Below, one piece after another: positions 1 through 7,528 of a DNA stretch of 11,795 nt. Location: contig JAJDEH010000221.1 in NCBI GenBank assembly GCA_029259935.1, positions 1 through 11,795 on the forward strand. The letters run 5' to 3'. How positions within the stretch are numbered: the stretch's first letter is position 1; the number at the start of each line of letters is the position of its first letter. This DNA comes from Planctomycetota bacterium (GTDB taxonomy: Bacteria > Planctomycetota > Planctomycetia > Pirellulales > Pirellulaceae). A program made the translations under genes and the position numbers. The notes below the pieces were generated by a model. It did no database searches and was not told where the DNA came from. It was given only the letters and a program-made list of their open reading frames with translations.

Positions 1-1434
1 GTCATGGCCACGGTCAAGGGTGATGTTCACGACATCGGAAAGAATATCGTGGGCGTTGTGCTGGGCTGCAACAACTACGAAGTGATCGATCTGGGTGTGA
101 TGGTGCCCTGCGAAAAGATCTTGGAAACCGCCGTCAGGGAAAGTGCGGACATCATCGGCCTGTCCGGCCTGATCACGCCCAGCTTGGACGAAATGGTGCA
201 AGTCGCCCGGGAAATGCAGCGGCAGGGGTTTGTCAAACCGTTGCTGATTGGCGGAGCGACCACCAGCGCGAAACACACCGCCGTGAAGATCGCCCCACAG
301 TATCAGCAGCCCACGATTCACGTGCTGGATGCGTCACGCAGCGTGGGCGTTGTCGATCGACTGATGAGCGACGATGGTCGCGAGGAACTGGCCAAGGAAA
401 ACGTAAAGCTGCAGCAAGAATTGGTCGCTTCGTTCGAGCAGCGCCAACTGAAACTCGTTAGTTACGAGGAGGCCCGGCAACGAAGGTTCCAAACCGATTG
501 GTCCGCCGCGCGGATCGACAAGCCGTCGTTCATCGGCCCGCGCGTGCTGGATGACTATTCACTTGAGAAACTGGCCGACTTCATTGATTGGTCGCCGTTC
601 TTTTTGACTTGGGAATTGAAAGGGAAGTACCCAAAAATCTTCGACGACGAAAAGCTGGGAGCAGCCGCCCGCGAACTATTCGACCATGCTCAAGAGTTGT
701 TGCGGCAGATCATCGACGGCCGACAATTAACGGCTCGCGGCGTTTATGGGTTTTGGCCGGCGGGCAGTGAAGGCGACGACATCGTGCTCTTCACCGACGA
801 ATCTCGCAGCACCGAACTGGCTCGTTTTCATACGCTCCGCCAGCAATGGGAGCGAAAGGGCCAAAGCGAATTTCGCGCCCTGGCCGACTATGTCGCGCCG
901 ATCGATTCCGGCCGGGAAGACTATCTCGGTGCTTTCGCGGTGACGACCGGTATTGGATGCGACGAGCTTTGCGCCCGGCACGATGCCGACCACGACGACT
1001 ACAATTCGATCATGACCAAGGCGTTGGCCGATCGGTTGGCCGAAGCGTTTGCCGAATGCCTGCATCAACAGGCCCGCCAAGACTGGGGTTACGGGGCCGA
1101 CGAAAATCTATCCCCGGAAGATTTGATCAAGGAAAGCTATCGAGGCATTCGACCGGCACCGGGCTATCCCGCGCAGCCGGATCATACCGAAAAAAGGATC
1201 TTGTTTGATTTGCTCAAGGCTGAGTCGAACACGGGGATTGAGCTGACCGAATCCTATGCCATGTTGCCGGCGGCAAGCGTTAGCGGACTGTATTTCGGTC
1301 ACCCCGAAGCACGCTATTTTTCCGTCGACCGGATCACGCGCGACCAAGTCAAAGATTACGCGCGGCGCAAGCAGATGTCGGTAAGCGAAGTCGAACGTTG
1401 GCTATCGCCTAACTTGGGCTACGACCCCGAGTGA
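1..1434 (+). CDS. metH: Cobalamin-dependent methionine synthase, C-terminal part (5' end outside window)
   Basis: MetH transfers a methyl group from methyltetrahydrofolate to homocysteine through cobalamin in the cytoplasm. The frame is open from base 1, so the N-terminal homocysteine and folate modules lie outside. The 477 visible residues begin in the B12-binding Rossmann domain: GDVHDIGKN carries the DxHxxG motif, with the cobalt-ligand histidine at visible residue 10, followed by [13 protein letters not shown] near 53-65 and [13 protein letters not shown] near 84-96. The reactivation (AdoMet-binding) domain fills roughly 150 to the end, with RGVYGFWPA near 246-254 and [15 protein letters not shown] near 384-398, matching the family's AdoMet loop. 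The usual Cys of PGYPACP is Gln here. The end ([10 protein letters not shown]) is typical of complete MetH, so the 3' end is intact. It converges on rdgB across a REP-like palindrome. Identification is near certain. Confidence 0.97.
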   Translation, partial: VMATVKGDVHDIGKNIVGVVLGCNNYEVIDLGVMVPCEKILETAVRESADIIGLSGLITPSLDEMVQVAREMQRQGFVKPLLIGGATTSAKHTAVKIAPQYQQPTIHVLDASRSVGVVDRLMSDDGREELAKENVKLQQELVASFEQRQLKLVSYEEARQRRFQTDWSAARIDKPSFIGPRVLDDYSLEKLADFIDWSPFFLTWELKGKYPKIFDDEKLGAAARELFDHAQELLRQIIDGRQLTARGVYGFWPAGSEGDDIVLFTDESRSTELARFHTLRQQWERKGQSEFRALADYVAPIDSGREDYLGAFAVTTGIGCDELCARHDADHDDYNSIMTKALADRLAEAFAECLHQQARQDWGYGADENLSPEDLIKESYRGIRPAPGYPAQPDHTEKRILFDLLKAESNTGIELTESYAMLPAASVSGLYFGHPEARYFSVDRITRDQVKDYARRKQMSVSEVERWLSPNLGYDPE

Positions 1435-1465
1435 TGCGATTGCAAAAACCGGCGGATCGGTGTAG

Positions 1466-1569
1466 GAGTAGGCCGGATCAAGCGAAGCGCTGCTCCGGCA
1501 GTGCCCCAGTTTTCCCTGAAAACGTGGATGCCGGAACGTCGTCGCTTCGCTCCTTGGTCCGGCCTACTC
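1466..1569. repeat. REP/BIME-like palindromic element between convergent genes
   Basis: Two inverted arms (1466-1500 and 1529-1569) share GAGTAGGCCGGAYCAA, GCGAAGCG and CCGGCA, the right arm being slightly longer. Each arm can also fold on its own through CCGGA/TCCGG stems: 1473-1477 with 1494-1498, and 1531-1535 with 1558-1562. The left arm has an extra AGCG/CGCT inner stem. The spacer holds a further hairpin, GTTTTC-CCT-GAAAAC (1509-1523). GTAGGCCGGAT...TCCGGCA at the arm ends resembles, from memory, the ends of enterobacterial REP sequences that occur in inverted pairs as BIMEs. It occupies most of the 152-bp gap between the metH and rdgB stop codons, so it could act as a two-way transcript end or mRNA stabiliser. 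Copy number elsewhere cannot be seen here. Confidence 0.8.
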
Positions 1570-1586
1570 GATATTCAAACAGTCTG

Positions 1587-2210
1587 TTAAGTGCCGGAGT
1601 GATACAGTTGCGATAACCTGGTGATCAGTGCGCGAGCGGCGCGGCCCCGGTGTCCAATGAGGGTTGTCGATGCCGGACCAAGTTCGGCCAGCATGAGGTG
1701 GTATTCGGCAAGTTCGAACAACGAGTCGTAGCCAAAGCCTTGGTTGCCACGCGCATCTTGCACGATTCGCCCACGACATTCGCCGCTTGCTTCCGCCACG
1801 ACGTTGCCCGTCGGATCGGCGACCGCTAATTGGCAAACAAACCGCGCCGTCCGATCATGATCCGGTACGCTTCGCAACTCGGACAACAGCTTCGCCCGGT
1901 TTTCGGTCATGGTTGCTTGCTCGCCGGCGAAACGCGCGGAGCGAATTCCAGGCCGGCCGTTCAAGGCGTCGACTTCTAGGCCCGTGTCATCCGCCAGCAC
2001 CCATGCACGAAGTTGTCGGGCGTAACCGATGGCCTTCCGGCGTGCGTTGTCTTGCAGCGACTGGCCGTCTTCGGGCGGAGCCGTAGCGTTGGGAAAGTCG
2101 GCCAGCGTTTGCAAGTTGATGGGAAGTGGAGCCAACAACTCCCGCAATTCCAGAGCCTTGTTTGGATTGCCCGTGGCTAGGACCAATGGGTTGCATTCCG
2201 GGTGCCACAT
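1587..2210 (-). CDS. rdgB: RdgB/HAM1-type dITP/XTP pyrophosphatase
   Basis: This cytosolic enzyme hydrolyses non-canonical purine triphosphates (dITP, ITP, XTP) to monophosphate and pyrophosphate and so keeps deaminated bases out of DNA and RNA. With the ATG at 2210 it has 207 residues, normal for the family. Motifs: LATGNPNK (11-18, nucleotide loop), LADDTGLEVDALNGRPG (72-88) with the acidic pair D74/D75 for metal and catalysis, GFGYDSLF (158-165) and GHRGRA (186-191). Two positions differ from the common forms GYDPLF and SHRGRA: Ser163 for Pro and Gly186 for Ser. A GTG at 2255 is also in frame but would overlap the upstream U32 gene and add 15 residues without family similarity. From 2210 the gap to that gene's stop is 22 bp, which suggests cotranscription. 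No clear ribosome binding site is visible. Confidence 0.93.
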   Translation of the reverse strand: MWHPECNPLVLATGNPNKALELRELLAPLPINLQTLADFPNATAPPEDGQSLQDNARRKAIGYARQLRAWVLADDTGLEVDALNGRPGIRSARFAGEQATMTENRAKLLSELRSVPDHDRTARFVCQLAVADPTGNVVAEASGECRGRIVQDARGNQGFGYDSLFELAEYHLMLAELGPASTTLIGHRGRAARALITRLSQLYHSGT

Positions 2211-2232
2211 AAGATCGCTCGGCGAACGCCGT

Positions 2233-4764
2233 TTACAAGATGGCCAGTGGATCACGCCGCTCTTCCAGCGTGCCGCGCGTCACGCCGACGCGGTTGCTGG
2301 CTTGCAGCCGGGTCCACACGTCGCGACCCGTCACGCTGCCGGCAATGAGGTCGCGGTACAGATCGACCATCTGGCAGAGTTCGTCCGCGGGATCATCCTG
2401 CAGCAGTTCAACTCGAAAGTGCCGGACGCCCTGTTTCAGCAGTTGGTCGACCGCTTCGGCGCCGCTTTGCGGTACTGCGTTGTACAACGTGTTGCGGCAG
2501 CCGACGTCGGCTTGCAAGGGATGTTCGGCACCGACTCGGTCTCGCAGTTTGACCTGGTGAATGTCGCAAGGCCGCCCGCAATTCGTCTTGTTCGTGCCGG
2601 GCGACAAGACGGCGCAAAAGACACAGTGCTCCATGTGGAACATCGGCATGTGCTGATGAACCACGACTTCCAGGCGATCGGCGGGCGCTTGACGCGTTAG
2701 TTCGAGCAATTGGTCGCGATTCAAGTCGTAAGAAGCCGTGACGCGCTGCGCACCCTCGCTTAACAAGTAATCAACCGTCAGTTCGTTCGCCGCGTTCAGT
2801 GAATAATCGGCAAGACACGGCAGGCCCTGCTCTTTGAAAAAGCCCAGCCCGGCGAGATTTCGAACCAAGATCCCGTCCGCCGAGTACCGCGCCAGCACAT
2901 GAAAGATCCCAAGTTCCGCCGGCTTTTGAATGCGGGGTGTCGCTAGGAAAATTGTCACGCCCGCGCTGCGGGCCAGCGAAATCGCCTGGCGATATTCACG
3001 AATGTCTTGAAAGTCGGCGTAGAGAACAGGCACGCCGTGATCCAGCATGGCCTTCAATTGATGAAGCGATCGGCAGAGCACGTGGATCGCGGGCGCGGCC
3101 GCATCGGACGCCGCGCCGGCCGTTGAGATCTCGCGACGCAGCGCGGGCAACACCGGCCCGGCGGCCACGTCGAAACTGCTTCGAGCGGCTTCTTCACGCG
3201 CCGCTTGAAGTTGTTCGACCATTTCGCGCCGCAGTTTTCCAAGCACGCTCAACGGCACCATCGGCGTGCCTTCGATCGTGGCTTGAATCTTGTCCAGGCT
3301 GAAGCCGGTCCCACCGAGTCGTGCGAGTTGGCTTTCCAGCACATCAAGCGTAAGCGGATGCTTGAGCGCCTCGGCGAGCGGTTCCTCGGTAGTCAGATTG
3401 ATCGCTTTCAGGCCTTCGGCATGAACAACGACTGTCAGCGGGCCGCCGACCTTGGCCGCTGCTTCGATGCGAAGCGGCCGATCGCGTCCATGGACGTCGC
3501 CCGAGAACGACTTTCGCAACTTGCGGTTCAGCGCCGGATCATCTGTTTTCCAGATTCGCTTTCCCGCCGTGGCTTGTTCAAGATCAACGCGGTTTCCTTC
3601 AATCGATACGTCGACGGTGCCTTGATTGACTTCGCCCTTGATCCGCCGTCCTTCTTGATAAATGGAAAAGACGCGGCCTCCTTGTTCGGCGCCCGCCGCG
3701 CGATCGCCTTCAATAACGATCCCATCACCAGGCTTGAGCCGCCCGGACAACGCGATTCGCAGTTTTCCTTTTCCCGTGCCCGCCACTTCGCCGATCAGTA
3801 CGCCACGCTTGGCCGAACTGGTCGCGGGGACCAGCATCTTATGATCGCAGCCGCCGAGCCAGCCAACCGAGAAGCCACGAGAAAACGACAGCTCCATCTC
3901 TTCGACTTCGCGTTCGGTGAACGCCACCGGCTTGCCAGCCACGGCGAAGTCGATGGCCTGCCGGTAGTGCCGCGTGATGTTGGCGACGTATTCCGGTGTT
4001 TTGAGCCGCCCTTCGATTTTGAGCGCCATGGCTCCCGCCTGAATGAGATCAGGCACCAGCGCATAAGCCGCCAAGTCTTGTGGACTGAGCAAGTATTTTT
4101 GATTGCCCAGATCGACATCCTCATCATCGCAGATGATCTCATACGGCAAGCGGCAGGCCTGCGCGCATTGTCCGCGATTGGCGCTGCGGCCGCCGAGCGA
4201 CTCGCTGGTCAGGCATTGGCCGCTGTAAGCGACACACAAAGCGCCATGGACAAAAACCTCCAGCGACATCGACGAGCGCTCGTGGATCTTGGCGATTTCG
4301 GAAACTGAAAGTTCGCGGGCCAAGACAACGCGTTCGACTCCCAACTGCTGTGCTTGCTGGATGCACTCGGCGCTGGCTAGCGTCATTTGTGTCGACGCAT
4401 GAATCGATAACTGGGGCGCGATTCGCCGGATCATTCGCACCAGTCCCAAGTCTTGAACAAGGACGGCATCCGCGCCCGCCTTTGCAACTTGGCGAACAAC
4501 TTCTTCCAAACTCTCCAGCTCGTCGGAAAAGGCGAGCGTGTTGAGCGTCACGTAGCCGCGCGTCTGATGGCGATGCAGCAACTCTAGCAGCGGCACCAGA
4601 TCTTCGCGCGAAAAATTCGCCGCTCGCGCCCGCGCGTTGAAGCCGCAATCGAGCCCAAAATAGACCGCGTCCGCGCCGTTGGCGATCGCCGCCTTCACGC
4701 AGTCCCAATCACCGGCGGGGGCCAGCAATTCCGGTTTCGACGGGTTGTTAGCGGAATCGCTCAT
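2233..4764 (-). CDS. Peptidase U32 family protein, RlhA/TrhP-like RNA hydroxylation factor with DUF3656-like region
   Basis: U32 proteins were named as collagenase-like peptidases, but characterised bacterial members (RlhA, TrhP) are needed for hydroxylation of 23S rRNA or tRNA wobble uridine. The 843-residue product starts with PELLAPAGDWDCVKAAIANG (11-30) and GADAVYFG. It carries the U32 signature around 169-206 (EVFVHGALC, SGQC, SANRGQCAQAC) with C177, C184, C200 and C204 likely binding an Fe-S cluster. FSRGF and a beta-rich segment follow, then a DUF3656-like region and a second cysteine set, C714, C717, C729 and C733 (CxxC-x11-CxxxC). This length fits the long, RlhA-like branch. Start: ATG 4764 places the conserved core ten residues in; GTG 4803 would add 13 unconserved residues. 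It sits between a CPBP protease gene and rdgB on the same strand. Exact RNA target is unknown. Confidence 0.88.
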   Translation of the reverse strand: MSDSANNPSKPELLAPAGDWDCVKAAIANGADAVYFGLDCGFNARARAANFSREDLVPLLELLHRHQTRGYVTLNTLAFSDELESLEEVVRQVAKAGADAVLVQDLGLVRMIRRIAPQLSIHASTQMTLASAECIQQAQQLGVERVVLARELSVSEIAKIHERSSMSLEVFVHGALCVAYSGQCLTSESLGGRSANRGQCAQACRLPYEIICDDEDVDLGNQKYLLSPQDLAAYALVPDLIQAGAMALKIEGRLKTPEYVANITRHYRQAIDFAVAGKPVAFTEREVEEMELSFSRGFSVGWLGGCDHKMLVPATSSAKRGVLIGEVAGTGKGKLRIALSGRLKPGDGIVIEGDRAAGAEQGGRVFSIYQEGRRIKGEVNQGTVDVSIEGNRVDLEQATAGKRIWKTDDPALNRKLRKSFSGDVHGRDRPLRIEAAAKVGGPLTVVVHAEGLKAINLTTEEPLAEALKHPLTLDVLESQLARLGGTGFSLDKIQATIEGTPMVPLSVLGKLRREMVEQLQAAREEAARSSFDVAAGPVLPALRREISTAGAASDAAAPAIHVLCRSLHQLKAMLDHGVPVLYADFQDIREYRQAISLARSAGVTIFLATPRIQKPAELGIFHVLARYSADGILVRNLAGLGFFKEQGLPCLADYSLNAANELTVDYLLSEGAQRVTASYDLNRDQLLELTRQAPADRLEVVVHQHMPMFHMEHCVFCAVLSPGTNKTNCGRPCDIHQVKLRDRVGAEHPLQADVGCRNTLYNAVPQSGAEAVDQLLKQGVRHFRVELLQDDPADELCQMVDLYRDLIAGSVTGRDVWTRLQASNRVGVTRGTLEERRDPLAIL

Positions 4765-4885
4765 ACAACGTTTGGGAGACAGGGAAAGATTCAAGTCTAT
4801 CACTCGGCGCCGGATTCTTGCAGCCCTCCTTAATCTGAGCGCTCCGAAGATTCCACCCGGCGCTTTCCGAATCCAACGGTAATGT

Positions 4886-5530
4886 TCAGCTTGGCAACTC
4901 AGTTGAAGTTTCGTCTTTGCCGCCGGCCGCGACGGATTTGAGGCGCAGCAGATAGAACAATGCTATGAAGTCATAAAGCGCGTGGGCAACGACTGGCGCG
5001 ATGAGGCTGTTGGTGAGAATGAACAGCAGTCCAAGATAAAGGCCGATGGCCGTCGCCACGACCGCGTAGGTTGGCGTAACCCAGTGGCAGACGCCAAAAA
5101 CCACGGAAGCTATCAGCAGCCCCAACCACCAAATACCGGTCAAATCGGTCATGGCGGATTGTAAAAACGAGCGAAAGAAGATCTCTTCGCCGATGCCCGC
5201 AGCCAGGGCGATGAACGCCATCTGCCACACTTTTGTTCCGGCAAACAGTGGCAGTAGGCTTTCGTTGACGACTTGATTCAGCCGGACCAACGGGCCCCAA
5301 GGAACACGCTCGACCAATGGTAGCAGAAAGACCAAAGGAAGGGTGGCGGCCACGCCCGCGACCAGATGCCACGAAACTTGGGGCCACGTCATCGCGGAAA
5401 AATCCGTCCCCGCCAGCGGCAGTCTGCCCAGCAGCCACGCCAATAGCAGAGCCGCCAGCGCAAGGGCCGATTCGACGATCAACGCCGTCAGCGCCATGTT
5501 GTGGTGGGAATGCGTCGGCCGATCCGTCAT
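4886..5530 (-). CDS. CPBP family intramembrane glutamic-type metalloprotease (CAAX/Abi)
   Basis: CPBP (Abi, Rce1-like) proteins are integral-membrane proteases that cut within or near the bilayer; bacterial roles vary and the substrate cannot be told here. The 214-residue product has several hydrophobic segments, roughly 12-35, 52-73, 102-113, 133-148, 154-173 and 178-196. All three family motifs are present: GEEIFFRSFL with E115, E116 and R120; FGVCH with F145 and H149; and AHALYD with H183 and D187. An active enzyme is therefore plausible. The ATG at 5530 gives a short polar N-terminus before the first helix. No Shine-Dalgarno sequence is seen. It is divergent from the exported SirB1-like gene (56 bp apart), and 121 bp separate its stop from the U32 ATG, so it is probably first in a CPBP-U32-rdgB unit. 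Confidence 0.92.
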   Translation of the reverse strand: MTDRPTHSHHNMALTALIVESALALAALLLAWLLGRLPLAGTDFSAMTWPQVSWHLVAGVAATLPLVFLLPLVERVPWGPLVRLNQVVNESLLPLFAGTKVWQMAFIALAAGIGEEIFFRSFLQSAMTDLTGIWWLGLLIASVVFGVCHWVTPTYAVVATAIGLYLGLLFILTNSLIAPVVAHALYDFIALFYLLRLKSVAAGGKDETSTELPS

Positions 5531-5586
5531 AATACGACATTAACTCATCGTGACGGGCGATGCACGGGGTCCGGGATTTCGCGAGC

Positions 5587-6567
5587 ATGAATCTTCAAGC
5601 AGTACTCATTTCGTTGCTGCTGTCGCTCGTGGTTGTTGGTATAGCCCAAGCCGATGAGGAAACTCGGAAATCGGCACCTGCCAAACCAGCCGCGGGCCAG
5701 ATCGACCGGCTGATTGCTGATCTGGATGACGATCTTTATTCGATACGCCAACGGGCTCACATTCGCTTGCTGAAGTTGGCCGACCAGGCGCTCCCAGCCC
5801 TGACCAAGGCCACGCGCAGCAAATCAACCGAGCAGCGATATCGCGCCCTTGAGTTGATTCGAGTCATCCAGCACCGCGTCCTTCACGAAGGATTCGTCAA
5901 ACTCGCCAGCCAGCCGGACAATGAGATCGATTTGGAACAGGGGATGTGGTTAATCTCGCGGATCCTTAATCCTCAAGCAAATCGCGGCAACGTCGACAAG
6001 CAACTCGACGAACTGGCGGCCGCCGTGCGCCGACGGCTTGGTGAAGGTGTTGACCCCAAACGGGCTGCTCCCGCCAAGGCGGTAAACGCGATCATTCACG
6101 TTCTGAAGAACGAATGCCAGTTCGAGGGAAACACCACCGACTACCACAACCCCAACAACAGTTCGTTGGAAAAAGTTCTGGAGACAAAAAAGGGACTGCC
6201 CATCTTGCTGTCGCACGTGGCGGTTGCCGTCGCCGACCGACTGGAAGTGCCCCTGGTCGGCATTGGAGTTCCCACCCGCTACATGGTGAAATACGATGGC
6301 AGCCGAGCGCCGAAGGAACATCCCAGCGAGGACATCATCATTCATCCCTTCGACGGCTGGCGAATCCTGACTTCGGAGCAAGTGCGAGACGAGATTCCGT
6401 CCTTCGACCCGGCAACCCATCTCACTCCCAGCCCGCGCAGGGAGAGCCTGTCGCGGATGATGCGAAACCTTGTCTCTCATTTGCAAACTCAAGAACAGTT
6501 AGCAAAAGCAGAACAGGTTCAACGCTTTATTTTTTTGCTTGAGAGCTACAACACGGCCGAACCATGA
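5587..6567 (+). CDS. Exported SirB1/transglutaminase-like protein with HEAT-like N-terminal region
   Basis: The 326-residue product begins with a signal sequence (MNLQAVLISLLLSLVVVGIA then QADEE), so it probably acts outside the cytoplasmic membrane. Residues 39-97 look like HEAT/armadillo-type helices (IRQRAHIRLLKL, ALPALTKA, EQRYRALELI). Residues 114-320 match the SirB1 / Transglut_core2 pattern: EQGMWLISRI, NSSLEKVLETKKGLPILLSHVA... (starting 191), VPLVGIGVPTRYMVKY (221-236) and IIHPFDG (251-257). The usual PGHFLV and IDPF stretches read PTRYMV and IHPF here, so the canonical His/Asp of transglutaminases are not evident and enzymatic activity is doubtful. The ATG at 5587 is preferred over 5560 because it starts directly at the signal peptide. 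Its TGA overlaps the next gene's ATG, indicating translational coupling. Molecular role is unknown. Confidence 0.85.
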   Translation: MNLQAVLISLLLSLVVVGIAQADEETRKSAPAKPAAGQIDRLIADLDDDLYSIRQRAHIRLLKLADQALPALTKATRSKSTEQRYRALELIRVIQHRVLHEGFVKLASQPDNEIDLEQGMWLISRILNPQANRGNVDKQLDELAAAVRRRLGEGVDPKRAAPAKAVNAIIHVLKNECQFEGNTTDYHNPNNSSLEKVLETKKGLPILLSHVAVAVADRLEVPLVGIGVPTRYMVKYDGSRAPKEHPSEDIIIHPFDGWRILTSEQVRDEIPSFDPATHLTPSPRRESLSRMMRNLVSHLQTQEQLAKAEQVQRFIFLLESYNTAEP

Positions 6568-7520
6568 CAGCTTATGCCGCCGACTTGCAGTCAGTTCGGG
6601 ATGCGAGCCGCCGTATTGCCGACGTTGCTCACCGGACCCCCGTCGCCACCTGCGCGACGCTGGATCGCATGGCCGGCCGCCAATTGTTTTTCAAGTGCGA
6701 ACATCTGCAAAAGGTTGGCGCGTTCAAGTTTCGCGGCGCCTGTAACGCCGTCATGCAATTGACGGAAGAGGAACGCGCCAAGGGCGTCGCGACTCACAGT
6801 TCGGGCAACCACGCGCAAGCGCTCGCGCTGGCCGCAAGCATGCTCGGAATTTCGGCCTACATCGTGATGCCCAGCACGGCATCGCCGGTCAAGCGTGACG
6901 CGGTGGTCGGCTATGGGGCGCAAGTGATCACCTGCGATCCGACATTGGAAGCTCGGGAAACCACGGCCAGCCAACTTCAGCAGGACACCGGAGCTACGTT
7001 CATTCATCCCTACGACAACGCCCACATCATCGCCGGACAGGGGACCGCCGCCCTGGAACTCATGGAAGATGTCGCCGGCTTGGACGCGATCGTGGCACCC
7101 GTCGGCGGCGGCGGTTTGATCAGCGGCATCTGCGCCGCGGCGAAAGGGCTGGACCCGTCGATTCGCATCATAGCGGCCGAGCCCGCCGGAGCCGACGATG
7201 CGGCGCGATCCAAGACAGCCGGAACGTTCCTACCGCAAACCGGTCCCCACACGATCGCCGACGGATTACTGACAAGTTTAGGAGAACGAACATGGCCATT
7301 CGTGCGGGACGTGGTGGAACGAGTCGTCGTGGTCAGCGACGAGCAAACCGTCGAGGCAATGCGGCTGGCGTGGCAGCGGGCCAAACTGTTGATCGAACCC
7401 AGCGCGGCCGTGGCCATCGGCGCCGTCTTCAGCGATGAATTTCGCGACGCAGTGGATGTTCCGCGCGTGGGTGTCGTTTTGAGCGGCGGCAATGTCAACC
7501 TCGACAAACTACCTTGGTAA
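6564..7520 (+). CDS. PLP-dependent serine racemase / hydroxy-amino-acid dehydratase-like enzyme
   Basis: Fold-type II PLP enzyme that would deaminate L-serine or L-threonine to 2-oxoacids and may racemise serine. The 318 residues lack the C-terminal regulatory domain of biosynthetic IlvA. GAFKFRGA holds the Schiff-base lysine K55, SSGNHAQA (79-86) is the cofactor/substrate loop, and GGGGLISG (181-188) binds the PLP phosphate. Three details favour the serine racemase branch: Ser80 at the position of the racemase re-face serine (IlvA-type loops usually read SAGNH), the trio E206, A210, D212 with the spacing of the eukaryotic racemase divalent-cation site, and the end sequence LIEPSAAVA...LSGGNVNL. 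A hydroxyaspartate dehydratase is the main alternative. The start overlaps the SirB1-like stop (ATGA). It converges on uppP with only 8 bp between stops. Confidence 0.87.
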   Translation: MTAYAADLQSVRDASRRIADVAHRTPVATCATLDRMAGRQLFFKCEHLQKVGAFKFRGACNAVMQLTEEERAKGVATHSSGNHAQALALAASMLGISAYIVMPSTASPVKRDAVVGYGAQVITCDPTLEARETTASQLQQDTGATFIHPYDNAHIIAGQGTAALELMEDVAGLDAIVAPVGGGGLISGICAAAKGLDPSIRIIAAEPAGADDAARSKTAGTFLPQTGPHTIADGLLTSLGERTWPFVRDVVERVVVVSDEQTVEAMRLAWQRAKLLIEPSAAVAIGAVFSDEFRDAVDVPRVGVVLSGGNVNLDKLPW

Positions 7521-7528
7521 TTCGGCGA

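Noticed and set aside
2211..2255. A GTG start for rdgB at 2255
   Set aside because: It would overlap the U32 coding end and add 15 residues that do not resemble RdgB proteins; ATG 2210 fits family length.
2029..2700. A 223-residue + strand frame across the rdgB/U32 junction
   Set aside because: It is antisense to both well-supported genes and shows no domain or start signal.
3205..4308. A 367-residue open frame on the + strand opposite the U32 gene
   Set aside because: It lies wholly antisense to a gene with clear family motifs; its translation is rich in Arg and Ala with no recognisable motif, as expected for a shadow frame in GC-rich DNA.
4813..4831. A perfect AAGGAGG (minus strand, 4825-4831) upstream of the U32 gene, 9 bases before an in-frame ATC and 21 bases before GTG 4803
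   Set aside because: No standard start codon is at a proper distance, and the residues it would add are not family-like. The ATG at 4764 puts the conserved core at the normal place.
5528..5533. CATAAT as a -10 box for the SirB1-like gene in the divergent gap
   Set aside because: No -35 element lies at 16-19 bases; the 56-bp gap shows no convincing promoter in either direction.
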